DNA of 64,000 nucleotides from Sipunculus nudus. Lineage: Eukaryota; Annelida; Sipuncula; Golfingiida; Sipunculidae. Below the pieces are notes generated by a model. It saw only the letters and a program-made list of their open reading frames with translations, had not been told where the DNA came from and searched no databases. Below are positions 12,820 through 25,859 of the stretch, in pieces. Positions within the stretch are counted from its first letter, which is position 1. Each line of letters starts with the position of its first letter. The position numbers and the translations under genes were made by a program. The stretch is taken from NCBI GenBank assembly GCA_026874595.1, contig CM049307.1, forward strand, positions 52,075,370-52,139,369, in the 5' to 3' direction.

Positions 12820-15800
12820 GTACGTAAAATCTATTTATTAATATATGAGTATATTTTTATAATACCTACACTGAAATAAAACTGCGATATTTAAGCCCCG
12901 GGCGATAAAGTCTATTCCAACTTAAGTTTTGTTTGAGGAAAGCAGGAGCAATAATATACCTTTCCTACGAGCGTGCGCACTCCTAGTTAAGTTCTCCTGA
13001 TGCCTTGGGTCTTGTTAATCATTCTTTTTTTTTGCTTTAAAATTGCTAAATGCAACACAATACATGTAAAACATCTTTAGATGAATCTCGCTTTTATGGC
13101 TCTTGAACGAGGAGATATTTAGTGGTGTTAACTGATTTTACGAGACCATGCAATAATTTTATGTAATTCTAAGAGAGCTCTCAGTTTATTCAAAATTTTG
13201 ATATTATACCACATTAATAGAAAATCTTCAATAAAAAAGGTAAAAAGAGGAGCTTGCAAAGTTTACTTAAATGGAGCTTAATAAGACTGGATGTTGCAAA
13301 TTTAAATTTATTCATTTTTAAAACAAGTAGGACCGTGCTTGTTTCCTTGTGACCTGATTATCGAATGGTTTCCCCTATTCTTGGCTGAGGTATAACTGAA
13401 AGGTAGAAGGTTATGGTTGGAAACTATTGACCTGAGTGCGTTTGTAAGTTTATTTTCTAGAAATTGATCCTGGGACATTAACCATTGAACAAGTGACCCC
13501 AACATTAATAGGGATTTTACTCTATTTTTAGATGTCTTACATTTGAAAGATTGAAAGTTTCGCATTAAGTATTTGGCTAAAAATGAGTCAGTGGTTGCTG
13601 TGACCTTGACCATTTGACCAAACAGTAGATAGCGTCCTTTGTCTATCAGTAGGTGACCAATGTGAGAAATATTATGGATTAAATTGTCCATATGCTAACT
13701 TTACATATGGGCTGCAGGACGAACAGAAAGGGCTGACGGAAGAACGGAGATTTTGCTTTACCGTATGTTGCGTGCGAGATGAAAGTTAATGTCTCCCTTG
13801 TCTTAACTTTCATTTGTATTTATGATTTGAATATGGAACGGTAATACATAGAAGATTTATTATCAAGTTTTTTTTATATATTTGTATATTATAACAAAGA
13901 TTGTCCAACTGGTACATTTGGGTGGCAGTGCAAGTACAACTGTGCGTGTGACATAGCTTGTGACAGGATGACAGGTCACTGTGAACACTGTCCAGGAACG
14001 TCTTGGGGTCCCGGCTGCCTATTAGGTGATAATAATGATAATTTTTTAAAAAAAAATCATTTGTATATGTGTACAGTCAGTTCTGATTCATACAACTGCA
14101 AAGTAAATATAGAATTTAAACGCCAAGGTTAATCACCGATAAATATCGCAACCGATAAGTTGCGAATGTCTTGTGTGGGAGCATATGTCAGTGAGCTTTT
14201 TTTCTTTGTAAAAAGTGGACACACTACATTTATGTGATCCTTAGGCCTTAAACTTTGCAAAAAAAAATATGAAGTCAATTTTGCTGAAGGGGTTTGGTCA
14301 TTTTTTTAGGCCAAATTTGCTTTTAGGGCAAAATTCGAGTCAATATGTATAAATATTTACTTTAGAGGAAAACCTTGCCACATAACTCCTCAAATTGTTT
14401 AGAGAGATACATTCGCTCATATTACCTTGGAATGAATTCATAAAGACTTTGTTAACACGATTATAACACTTTTAGAGAGCACTTATAAAGCGTATACCTC
14501 TACCAACACCTGGATCTGCATAAGTATCCACTCAACATTGAACAGACTAACAATGAAAAAATAATCAGTTCTTCCATTATTCACGAAATTAAATTTAAAT
14601 CCATAAAACAAATTACTTATAGAGACAACAGGGTATTCGAGGGCATTTTTTGCCATAGTTATGGAAGACCACCTTCCTATTTCAAGAAATCTTTAGCTCC
14701 GTTATCCTGGGTTCTCACCAGCGGAGAAATATCTAGCTTTATTTCGTATGGAACGTATGTAAATGACCCTGTTTTGCTTCCATTATGTTTTTACTATCAT
14801 ACTTCCATTATGTTTTTGCTATTTTCTCAATCCATTACATTTTTACATCACCAACATCATTATCTCACTCCGTGATAGTGAAGGCACAGAGAAGCCTGTC
14901 TTCTTATGCTAGTTTATCGAAAGTATAACAAAAAGTATATCAAAATGTCCATAAAAAAATTTAAGGATTTTTGTTGACATCTGGCGTATCCGCTTTGTCA
15001 ATACTTTGCACCACTGAACTCGCATCATTGAAAAATTCTCAATACATGTTTACAGGAGTATAAGTAAATGAATTAGAATTAAATGGTGGCAGATACCATA
15101 ATACATGTTTTTAAAGAGAAAAAAAGTCTCATGTGTATATTGCATATAATACTGGGATCTGAGGATCCTCAAATCTGAATATATATTTGCGCAAAAAGCC
15201 CCACCATTCTGTGTATCAATAGAGTGGCATGTAATGGACGAGAAAGGAATGTAAATATTTATATGGCAAAGATCATTCTTATAATATGCTTGGGTTTACA
15301 GACTCTTCATGCAAGTACAACGATGGAAGAGGCATAAACTATCAAGGCAAGCAATCAACGAACGATGCAGGTCACACCTGTATTCAATGGGAACCAAAGA
15401 GAGGACCTTATGGCCCCGATGGATTTCCCGAGAAAGACCTAAAGAAGGCATCCAATTACTGTAGGAACCCCACAGGGGATAACGTTGGACATGCACGTTT
15501 TCTTTGGTGCTACCACAATGAAAACATGGGAGACTACTGGGGGTATTGTAAAGATACCGTGCCCAATTGCCGTGAGTATATGCGTATTATGAGTGGTACT
15601 CGTGATTGTGTATTTAAAAATAGATATACAATAATCGCCCCTTCACAATCATATTCCAGCAGCATGAACATCCCCGATAAGATAGTAATATAAATGTACA
15701 GCAATAAAAAGAATTAATAATGCAACATTTAATAAAACGTGAATTTCAATTAATCGATTGAACCCTCAATCGATCTGGTTTAATTTCCGCATTTGGGAAT

Positions 15801-18800
15801 TTTAGTAGACTCGTAATGCCAATGAGCCTATTATTTGGGCTATCTGAGAAACATTATTAATGTCTTATCTAACTATTTTACTCTCATCTGTATCGTTATA
15901 TTTAAGCATGCCCTGCCGGCCGCTTCGGGATAAACTGCGTTTCAGAATGCCACTGTCGTGACGAAAGTAATATATGTGGCTCAAATGATGGGATTTGTCA
16001 AGATGGGTGTCATGAATATTTTGAAGGAGACACTTGTCAAGGTTTGCAGGTTCCGTTCCTTTAAGAAATGGTACTGTAAACTTACTTTCTAGCAAACAAC
16101 TTAAATAAATCCAGTGTTTTTCGATTTATTTTTTATTTCCAAATGAATACTTTGATTGCTTACATCAATTTTGTTCATCATTTCATACTATAAAAAGACT
16201 GCCACCAGAATGTTTTTTGTATTATTTAATGTTCTGATTGTATTGTAACAATTTAATAATCACATAAAAATTCATTTCTTATCTCAAACTTGGGTTATTC
16301 AGTAAGGCGCTTTATCTGGTAGCCGACAGGTGAACCAATCTTTATCTCGAACAAATCGAGAGAACCTTAATTTATACATACTGGTGACAGGGTTACTTCT
16401 TAAATTTGATAATAGATTTTTCTTATCAATGCCGGTCGTCTATTTGGAATTTCTCAATGGAGCTTGCGTTCGTAATAACAATATTCAATTGAATGCATTT
16501 ATTTCTCCATTTTTGAAGTTAGAATTACATAGCTTATAGCACCAACTTCTTATTCAGTCTTGTTTGAGGGATCCATTGTACGTTAAAAGCGTTCCAGATC
16601 GACAGCAGGCTGAAATTTAAATTGTCTTTGTCCTGATACTCTGAACCATACAAAAACATAATAGTGAAGATAATAAGGATACGTATTACTCAAAATGATC
16701 CTTTTTCTTGTTTTCTTGGGGATCAATCATATGCATTAGGCTACCTTTCCATGAGCGCGACGTGTACGCTGCGCGACATACCTCGCGTCAAGCCGCGCTG
16801 GTAATCGCCACGACTGAACGTTTACATGAACGCGATTTTTCTGCGATAAGTATCGGTAGAGCTCTCGTGCTGCAGCCATGTTTTCCTGCAAAATAAACTC
16901 CTGATGAAGGGTTTGCTTGGCGGGGCGTTGAACGCGTGTCACAGAAATCGCTACATGCGCGATTTTCGCCGCGCGACATTTTTGTCGCTCGGGATGTGGC
17001 GCGGGATCCCGCGTACATGGAATGGCTACATGTTTAAAACACTAGAGCGATTCTGCCGGTGTCGCAACGCCAACACAACGCCATTGCACCGCAGAAAAAT
17101 CGCGTTCATGGAAAGGCAGCCTTACTTCCATTAAGTGTTGTTGCTGTAATTAACAAGAAAAACGAATACATTTTGATATACATCTGATGACTAATACTCT
17201 TCTTCGGCATACGAGTCAAACACGACAAGCCGAAGTTGTGGAAAATATAAAATTTACTTCTGATTTTAGGAGGAAGGAAGAATATACAATAACTTGTTGA
17301 AACATTTAATTAATTAACACATACATTATGTGTATGTGTTTATAATTCCTATATTTAGCTTCTCCAGAATTTTTTACGATTATTTGACTTGTTCACTTGC
17401 CCATTTCAATTTTGCGATGTGGTCGGCAAAATGGAAATGGAACCTTCTTAACAGTTCAATATTTATATTTTCCACGAGTGAAACGTGCTCCTGATATCAT
17501 TTCAAAATATATTAAACAATATTTTAAAGATTGTGTAGACAATCGTTTCGGTGTACACTGTGAAAAGGAATGCCACTGCCGAGACCCAGATGAGGTCTGC
17601 AACAAGATGACAGGGCATTGTCCGTCTGGCTGCTCCGACGATTTTACCGGGGACGACTGCCAAGGTAAAACTAGATTAACCTACGTTTTCAAGGTCGGTT
17701 AACTCGTTGTGACCATATAAAAAAGATAAAATAATTCATAGTCCATTTTGCACGGTTCTAAAATACCCATTACCACAGATCATTTAAAAATAGAGCAGCC
17801 GTCCATTTCAGCAAGCAAGTATGACTTCACCCAACTCCCCTATCCAACATGCGCTCTACAAAATATCGCCATTTAGACCATTTAGATTATCTTTATTGAA
17901 TTGTTAAATAATTTATAGGCGGCAGGTATATACAGGTTTTTATATGGAGACACACAGTTACAAGAATTGTTCAAATATATATGAAGACTGTGAATCCTAT
18001 GTTGACAGATTATACAGCTTGTACAAGAGATGAATAAAACAACAAGGCATGGTCAAAGTCCCAGTTTTTAAACTCCTCTGAGAACTAGATTTAAACACAT
18101 GTTCAGTCATATTTGAATGCAAAATTTGTTATCACGTTCATAAGAATTACTAAAAATGATGAAGTTTAATTCGGCAATTTGACCTCTTTTTTACTTGTAA
18201 AAGAGCAATGTGGAAATAACTTGTGTACTCAATTTGAGGGAAAATTCCTCTGTACTGCCATAGCAATAGTGTTCACAATAAACTAAATTTTGAATATTAG
18301 ACAATGTCACTAGGTTGTCCAATGTCAAGAAAAGGAAAACTCAGTGCTCCAAAAGTAAGAGAAGCCACGGTAATCCCGGAATTCTGCAGAGTGGACCTTG
18401 CAGATAATGGTCAAGGTCGCCAATGTTATTAGTCTAAGAACTTAATAAACAACAGTTGAATCAAATCGGAGGGAAACATGTGCAACACATCCAAATTTAA
18501 ATTCAGGAAAAGATATGCATACTGCAACAGTAATTGCGTTCACAAGATAAACATACAAATTAAGAAAGATGATTGCAACCACAGACAATTGGACTGAAAA
18601 AAACAATACGTCTCCCCTGGTGGTGTGGCGGATAGACAGAGTAAATAGCTGTAGTTTACCAGATGAAATCACCCCTGAGAAACTTGCAATATTGCTGCAA
18701 GTTTAAGGTCTCAAAAACAGAGAAAAAAATGTAAAATGTAGATGTTATATAGGCAGCACCACCTGTCTTAAGCAGCTGATGAAACGACATTTCATGCATT

Positions 18801-21800
18801 CCTTTAATGCATTAATTTACAAGACACTAGAAGTTTTATATCAAATTATCATTTGTTATTCCCAGGTACACAAACAAGCCCGATAGGCTCGAGGATACAG
18901 GTCCCAATGGACAACGAACGGTTTAGTGCAGCATAACTGAACAACATCTAAGCTAAATATGAAAAGACTTTCTCTGACTAAAATGTGAAATGTTAATATA
19001 AAAGTTAAACCCTCAAACATAATCAATATGCAAAATTCATATAAAAATAGTTTTAATCAATTTTTACAGAATGTGTAGACAATCGTTTCGGTGTAAACTG
19101 TGACAAGGTATGCCACTGCCAAGACTCGAGTGAGGTCTGTGACAAGGCGACAGGGCATTGTGCGTCTGGCTGCTCAGCCGGCTGGACGGGGGAAGACTGC
19201 CAAACAGGTAGGACTGGGTATTGCCTACCATTTACACATTGCCGTTTATCGCGTATGGTGATGTATTACGATACGTATTCCAAATTTTTAAATGTATCTT
19301 TTTATAGAGAATAATTGTCATATACATAGCTGTTGGATGGGTTCAATAATGTTTCTAAATGAAACCATTTATAGTTCTACGGTTCTCTATATCTGTCCTA
19401 TCATATACCCTCTTTTTCTGTTCCGCGTTAAATACTGGATCGCACTTTATTGGCTGCGTCATGAATAAAACCTGACAAATGGTCTTGTTTCGCTCTAATT
19501 ATATAAAGTTTCTTAATTATTTATAAAAGAAAAGCTTTCAAGGTTCTGAATGCATTGCTCCAGTTTCTCCCGTTCCAATGTCAGTGTTATTTCTTTTATT
19601 TTATTATTTTAATTCTCAGAATACGAGTTCTGGCACTTTCTACTCGGATCTATCTTTAGTTCTTGTAATAGGTGCGGCACTCAGGGACCGTATCGAATAT
19701 ACATGTATATGTGTGTAAATCACGAGTTATAAACCTCTAATGTATATTTTTGATGATCCGTGTATTCTAAATACTTTATAGCACAATCATTGAAAGAATT
19801 TTTTTGATTATCCTTATTTGGTAAATCTTCTACCTTTGGTGAGAGGTCTTAAGGTCATAAGGACTTGTAAATGAATATTAGCATTCAAGCCTCTTTTAAG
19901 ATGATGGCAGTGTTTTTTTTATCTTATAAGCATATTTACATTTAAAATGCGATTAAGGTCAATATGGAATTGACTGTGTTGGCGTTTGTCAGGGAACTGT
20001 GACCCCAAGGACAATGCAATAATATAACCGGCAATTATGCTTGTCAAGTGGCTAACAGTGTTTGTGTATCTATTAAGCATATTTACTTTTACAGAATGTA
20101 AACAAGGGCAATATGGAATTTACTGTGCTGGCGTTTGTTCCGAGAACTGTGACCCCCCAGGACAATGCAATAAAATAACAGGGCATTGTCCTTGTCAAGC
20201 TGGTTACCAACCTCCACTATGTGCTGACGGTTCGTATACCACATAACTCCAAACGCATCAGCTTGTAAATCATAGAAATAAATTACTTATCCCCCCTATC
20301 TGTGGATGGTTCGAATGCTGCATGTCTACAAACAAAACTGAGATTGAATAGTGGAATAACTTACGTTATTTAAATTTTAGGTTTTATTAATTCAGAAAGG
20401 AAAGCGTCTTAATTTGTTTTATATTAAGGAATGGGGCCAGAACTGTATCTAATCAATAATGACAGTTTCCTTTTCCAACCAAAAGGTCTAAATAAAGGTT
20501 TGCAAATAAGGTTTGTATAAATAATTCACTTTACAGAGGTGGGTTCGGGAACTTTGAAAGAAGGACAGATGGATAAGGGCTTGACAATGTAGGCTCGTGC
20601 TACTTAATTGGGATGTGATAATAGATTGTTGCTTCTTGTTATACAGCTTTTTGTGAATAATTTATTGCTAACATTATTTTTTTTATTTATATTTGTCAAA
20701 GCTTGTTCAAGTGAGACTTTTGGGTGGCAGTGCAAGTACACATGTTCCTGTGAAACAACTTGTGACAGGATGACGGGTTACTGTGAGAAATGTCCTGCAA
20801 TGTCTTGGGGTCCAGGGTGCCTATTAGGTAGTGATCTTTATAGAAGCTTTGTATGAGGAAAAATTTAGTTTTAAAATTTTTAATTTATATATGTTTAGAG
20901 TCTTTTCCTGAATAGGAGAATATAAGATATAAAACCTAAAGTGAAACCGGTTCTAAATGGTTATAAGGCATAAGCATATTGGAGTGCTGCAGAAGGTTTT
21001 AAGAGATGAACAATATGTTGGTATAACGGATAACATGTGAAAAGAAAAATAATTGGAATAAATCAGGATGTATTACGGTTAATGTAGTTATTAACAAAGA
21101 ATTATTTTGGTTTATAGCCTCTTCATGCAGATACAATGATTGGATTGGCAATCATTATCAAGGAAAACAATCTACGAATAATGCCGCGGCAGCCTGTATA
21201 TTATGGCAAGATAATACAGGTTACGCTCCTGAGGATTTTCCTGATGGTGACTTAAAAAAGGTATCCAATTACTGTAGGAACCCTAAAGAGGCTGGCGGTG
21301 GTTATTCTAGATTTCTTTGGTGTTACCATGACCAGGCACTTGGAGATCATTGGAGTTATTGCACCAATGACGTCAAAACTTGCCGTAAGTATATGCATAT
21401 GGTTGAGTGTTAAGCGTGAGGGTATGTTTGAAAGGATATATGAATCACCTTTTTATAATCAAATTGTACCTATTCAGTGATTAATATGATAAAATTTATT
21501 ATGAAGCATTTAATAACACACCGTGTTAAAATGATCTGTTAATCTAGGGAGGTCCCACTGTGTATTATTGTCCTTGGAACCTTGAATAACTGATGAGGCC
21601 AACGAGCTTGTCATTTATCTGTGAAACATCAGCAAATACCATTTTAACGATTTAATGCAACATATTATATTTTAAGCATGCCCTGCAGGCCGCTTTGGAA
21701 TAAACTGCCTTTCGGAATGCCACTGTAGTGACGAAAATAATACATGTGACTCAAATAATGGGATTTGCCAGGATGGATGCCATAAGTATTTTGAAGGCAA

Positions 21801-24800
21801 CGCTTGTCAAGGTATGCAGCTTATTTTCATTTTATACCAGATTAAATACATGTACACAACACACTCAAAAAACTGTGTGAGAAGATTTATTGAAACAATG
21901 ACAATAAATCCAGTGTTTCTCAATGGGGATCGTTAATTTAATATTTAAAATGAATCCGGAGTCTGTAAAAATTTCCTCGTATTATTTCGATTCTTGAAGA
22001 AATGTTATTGTGACTAATGAAAACGGTTGAACATTTTGTTTTACTGTTTGTCACGATAACTGAACGTATGGGATCATTTCATGCTGTAAACAGTCTGTTC
22101 AATTCATCGTATATGAGCGCTCTATCTGGCATAAAAGAAGAAACTGTCATGTGACATTGAAACTTATGCGCTTACATTCAACTTACTATATGTCAAAAGA
22201 GATGTTTTGTGCGAACAGTAACATTCTTTCAGCAAACCTAAATCATTTTGTTATACTTGGGATCCGGGAAAGTATGAAAATAAAATAGGTGTATTAAAAG
22301 GCAAAATGTTGATAGCAGAAGTAGTACTTTCATACCTGTTAAATATAATTGCTGTTTACCAAGGTGAAATGTGGTTTTTATTTCGTTATAAAATTATATC
22401 ATTTGTTTCTTTTTCCCAGTCTGTGTGGACAACCGTTTCGGTCGTCATTGTGACAGGACTTGTCACTGTCGAGAGGCGATTGACATCTGTGACAAGACAA
22501 CAGGATATTGTTCGTCCGGCTGCTCCGCTGGATGGACTGGGGACGATTGCCAAACAGGTGAGACATAATTTGGTGGTTTTTTTTGCACGTCTGTCTGCCA
22601 TGATGTGTATGTATGTATCTGAGTATGTTATAAAATTCAACTGGATTTAGTTTGACCATTATCATATTTACATACATGTAAAAGCAATTACGGTAATACG
22701 TGTATGTGCATAATTGACTAGATTGTTCTGTTGTTATTTTATCGTTTAAAATGCGAGCAGGGATAGTATGGAATCAATTTAACACATTCTACAAGCTGGG
22801 TCAGTGGCCTTCGGTCCCTCGAGCTATACCGAGTTTCTGAGTTATCTATGAAGGAAGAGTTCTCAATATTTTTAACTTGGCTTAGCATACAGCATGGATC
22901 TAAAGGCTACATCATATGCAATGCGCCAGTGTTTCTCGCGTTCCAGCATTCTTAGGAAAACAATGATTTTTAATTCCCAAATTGGGAACAGTGACAGTTT
23001 GAACGTAACTATTCATCTGTTGCGTCTCTCATGGAGAGTATAATAACATGACACCTCCAGTGTGCTGATGGTCCGTGTGTTCAAGATGTTTCACTGTATT
23101 AAGCATAAATAGATTAAATGTCTCATATTGGTTGCGGTTAATGAGAAGAGAGGTCGCATGGACATCAATGGTTATCAGTTTTTAAGCATATTTTCAGTTC
23201 ACATCAATCCATTTTTCTCCTCATATCTAAAAAGGATATTTTGACAGAATGCAACCAAGAGCGCTATGGAACTGACTGTTACGGTAACTATTCCGAGAAC
23301 TGTTTCAAGCCGGCACATGTGATTGTCAAAATGGTTACAATCCTCCACACTGCTTTCATGCATTTAATTTTTACTTTTTTACAGACTGCGCACAATGGCA
23401 AAATCGCTTACCTCGCCCATTGTTTTTTATTGGTATAAATATAACTTGTCATTTTGATTATCAGTGTGTGGAGAAGGGCAATATGGCATAAACTGTACCG
23501 GTAACTGTTCTGGACACTGTGTGACCCCGGGAGAATGTGATAAGCAAACTGGTATATGTGCATGTCAAACTGGGTACCAACCTCCACATTGTGTTGATGG
23601 TATGTTTGTCAAATAACTCCTGTAATTACGCATACAAATGGACACTTGATGTTCAAGGCTTAAAAATCTGAGGATAGAAAAGCTTTTCAGAAATTCATTG
23701 ATGCATTGTAAATCAAATTGAAATCGAAGAAACATTTCATTTTATATGAATGACTTTTCTAATTTTGATTATCAGTGTGCGAAGAAGGTCAGTATGGAAT
23801 CAACTGTACCAGTAACTGTTCCGAAAACTGTGAACCGCCTCGACAGTGTGATAGGATATCCGGCATATGTGTGTGTCAAGCAGGTTATAAACCTCCAATG
23901 TGTGTTAATGGTTCGTTTTGTTTTTACAGTGTATGTTTTACTTGTATATTTACGACAAATATTTTATATTTTATTTCAAAGACGGTGACCAACTAAATTT
24001 TATAAAATTTGGTTTTCTTGTCAGACAAAAACAATATTATTTCAATTATTAGAATGCAAACAAGGGAAGTATAGCAATAATTGTTCCGGTAATTATAATT
24101 CTGCTATCCTTGTCATAGAACATTTCATTATGTTTTGTTTTTAGAATGTGAGCAAGGAAAATATGGATTAAACTGCACCGGTAGCTGCTCCGACCATTGT
24201 GACCCACCTGGACTATGTGATAAAATATCCGGCACATGCGTGTGTCAAGCTGGATACAAACCTCCATTATGTGTTGATGGTTTGTAAAGTTCAATGACCT
24301 GAGTTATATTATATACACATGTTAAACATTATAAACATCTGATTTATGGTGAGTGCTTAAATTTTCTTTTTTTAATGAGAATAACGGCATAACCGGCAGA
24401 GTTACTTATATTCAGTTCAGCGCGCCATTAAGAAAAACAATTTACTTTAATTTCTAGAATGCGAAGAAGGGAAGTATGGCATTAACTGTACAGATACCTG
24501 TTCAGAACATTGTGACTCTCCAGGAGAATGTAATAAACAAACCGGTATATGTGTGTGTCAAGCTGGTTACCAACCTCCACTCTGTGTTGATGGTTCGTAG
24601 CCTTTTCGCTCACATCGTAAACGTTGAATCGTAGGATTAAGTGTAATGAATAAATTGATTTATAGCCTGTGCTTAAATAATGTATTCAGGAAAGGTACTT
24701 AATCATGTTTATTATTCAGAATGTGAACAGTTCTGCGTGATATACATCATTTTAAACATCAGAATGGGAACAATGGCAGTATGATTTGACGGTATCGGTT

Positions 24801-25816
24801 ACTGTTTCCAATACTGAGGCATTCTAGGCAAATGACATAAAACACACGGTATATGTCTGTGTGTTATGGCGTTAACCTCCACTTTGGTTTGATTGTTAAT
24901 ATACTGATAATCATACGACCTAAAATTTAACCGTGTAAATAGTAGTTTTACTTTGTGTCTTGCATCTCTGCAAGGTGTTATCGATTAAATATTTACTGTT
25001 ACTCTTCTGCCTTTCTTTCAACATAATTTGTCAGTTTTTTTATCATCAGAATGCCAGCAAGGGCAGTATGGAATTAACTGCACCGGAAACTGTTCCGAAT
25101 ATTGTGACACTCCAGGACAATGTGAAAAAATATCAGGCACCTGTGTGTGCCAGGCTGGATACCAACCTCCATTATGTTTTGATGGTTCGTATGATTTTGT
25201 TCACTATATGCAATTATAAGCACGCATTACAGAATGAAAAGTAAACTTGGTTTATAGTTTGTTATTTATTCAGGATAGGTATTTAATCATGTAAAATTAT
25301 TTCAAATAGGAAGAATTGGCATTTCGCATATAGGGTACAGTGATTCTCTTTCTGTTTCTCTCGCATAAAAAAAATTATCCTTCCGAATAGTATGGGAACA
25401 AGGATATCTAAGATGACCTCTGTAGTTCGGAAAACTATGAAACTTCTGGAAAATGTGAAAATAATAAGTACATGTTGGGAACAAGCTGGTTACCTATCTC
25501 CACTTAATTCTAATACTGAATAATGATAAATGTAAACCACGGAACTGGCCCCTTTATTTGACAGTTTCGTGGTTTTATATATATATATAAATATATATAT
25601 ATATGTATATGAAAGGCTTGTAAATAATGACATGATTTATATATATATACATATATATAGATGTAACCATGCTGGTTCATTGTTTTTTTATAGATGGAAA
25701 GTGTATACACAGAAAAGTGGAATACACAGAAAAGTGGTTCACTGCCCACTGGCGGTGGTTCACTGCCCACTGGCAGTGAACCACTTTTCTGTGTATACCC
25801 TTTCCATCTATATATA

Positions 25817-25859
<43 letters not shown>

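Noticed and set aside
13308-13691. 127-codon minus-strand frame in gene A intron 2
   Set aside because: It coincides with a bivalve-type dispersed repeat and shows no known protein domain.
20037-20246. Apparent signal peptide fused to EGF exon 8 (ATG at 20037), and similar cases at 24960 and 26593
   Set aside because: The hydrophobic residues come from T-rich polypyrimidine tracts before the acceptor AG. Each case has a proper acceptor and phase 1 start inside the frame, so these are intron read-through.
25690-25812. CRISPR-like repeat because of duplicated short units
   Set aside because: Only two units per motif, arranged as an inverted repeat in a eukaryotic intron; not a CRISPR array.
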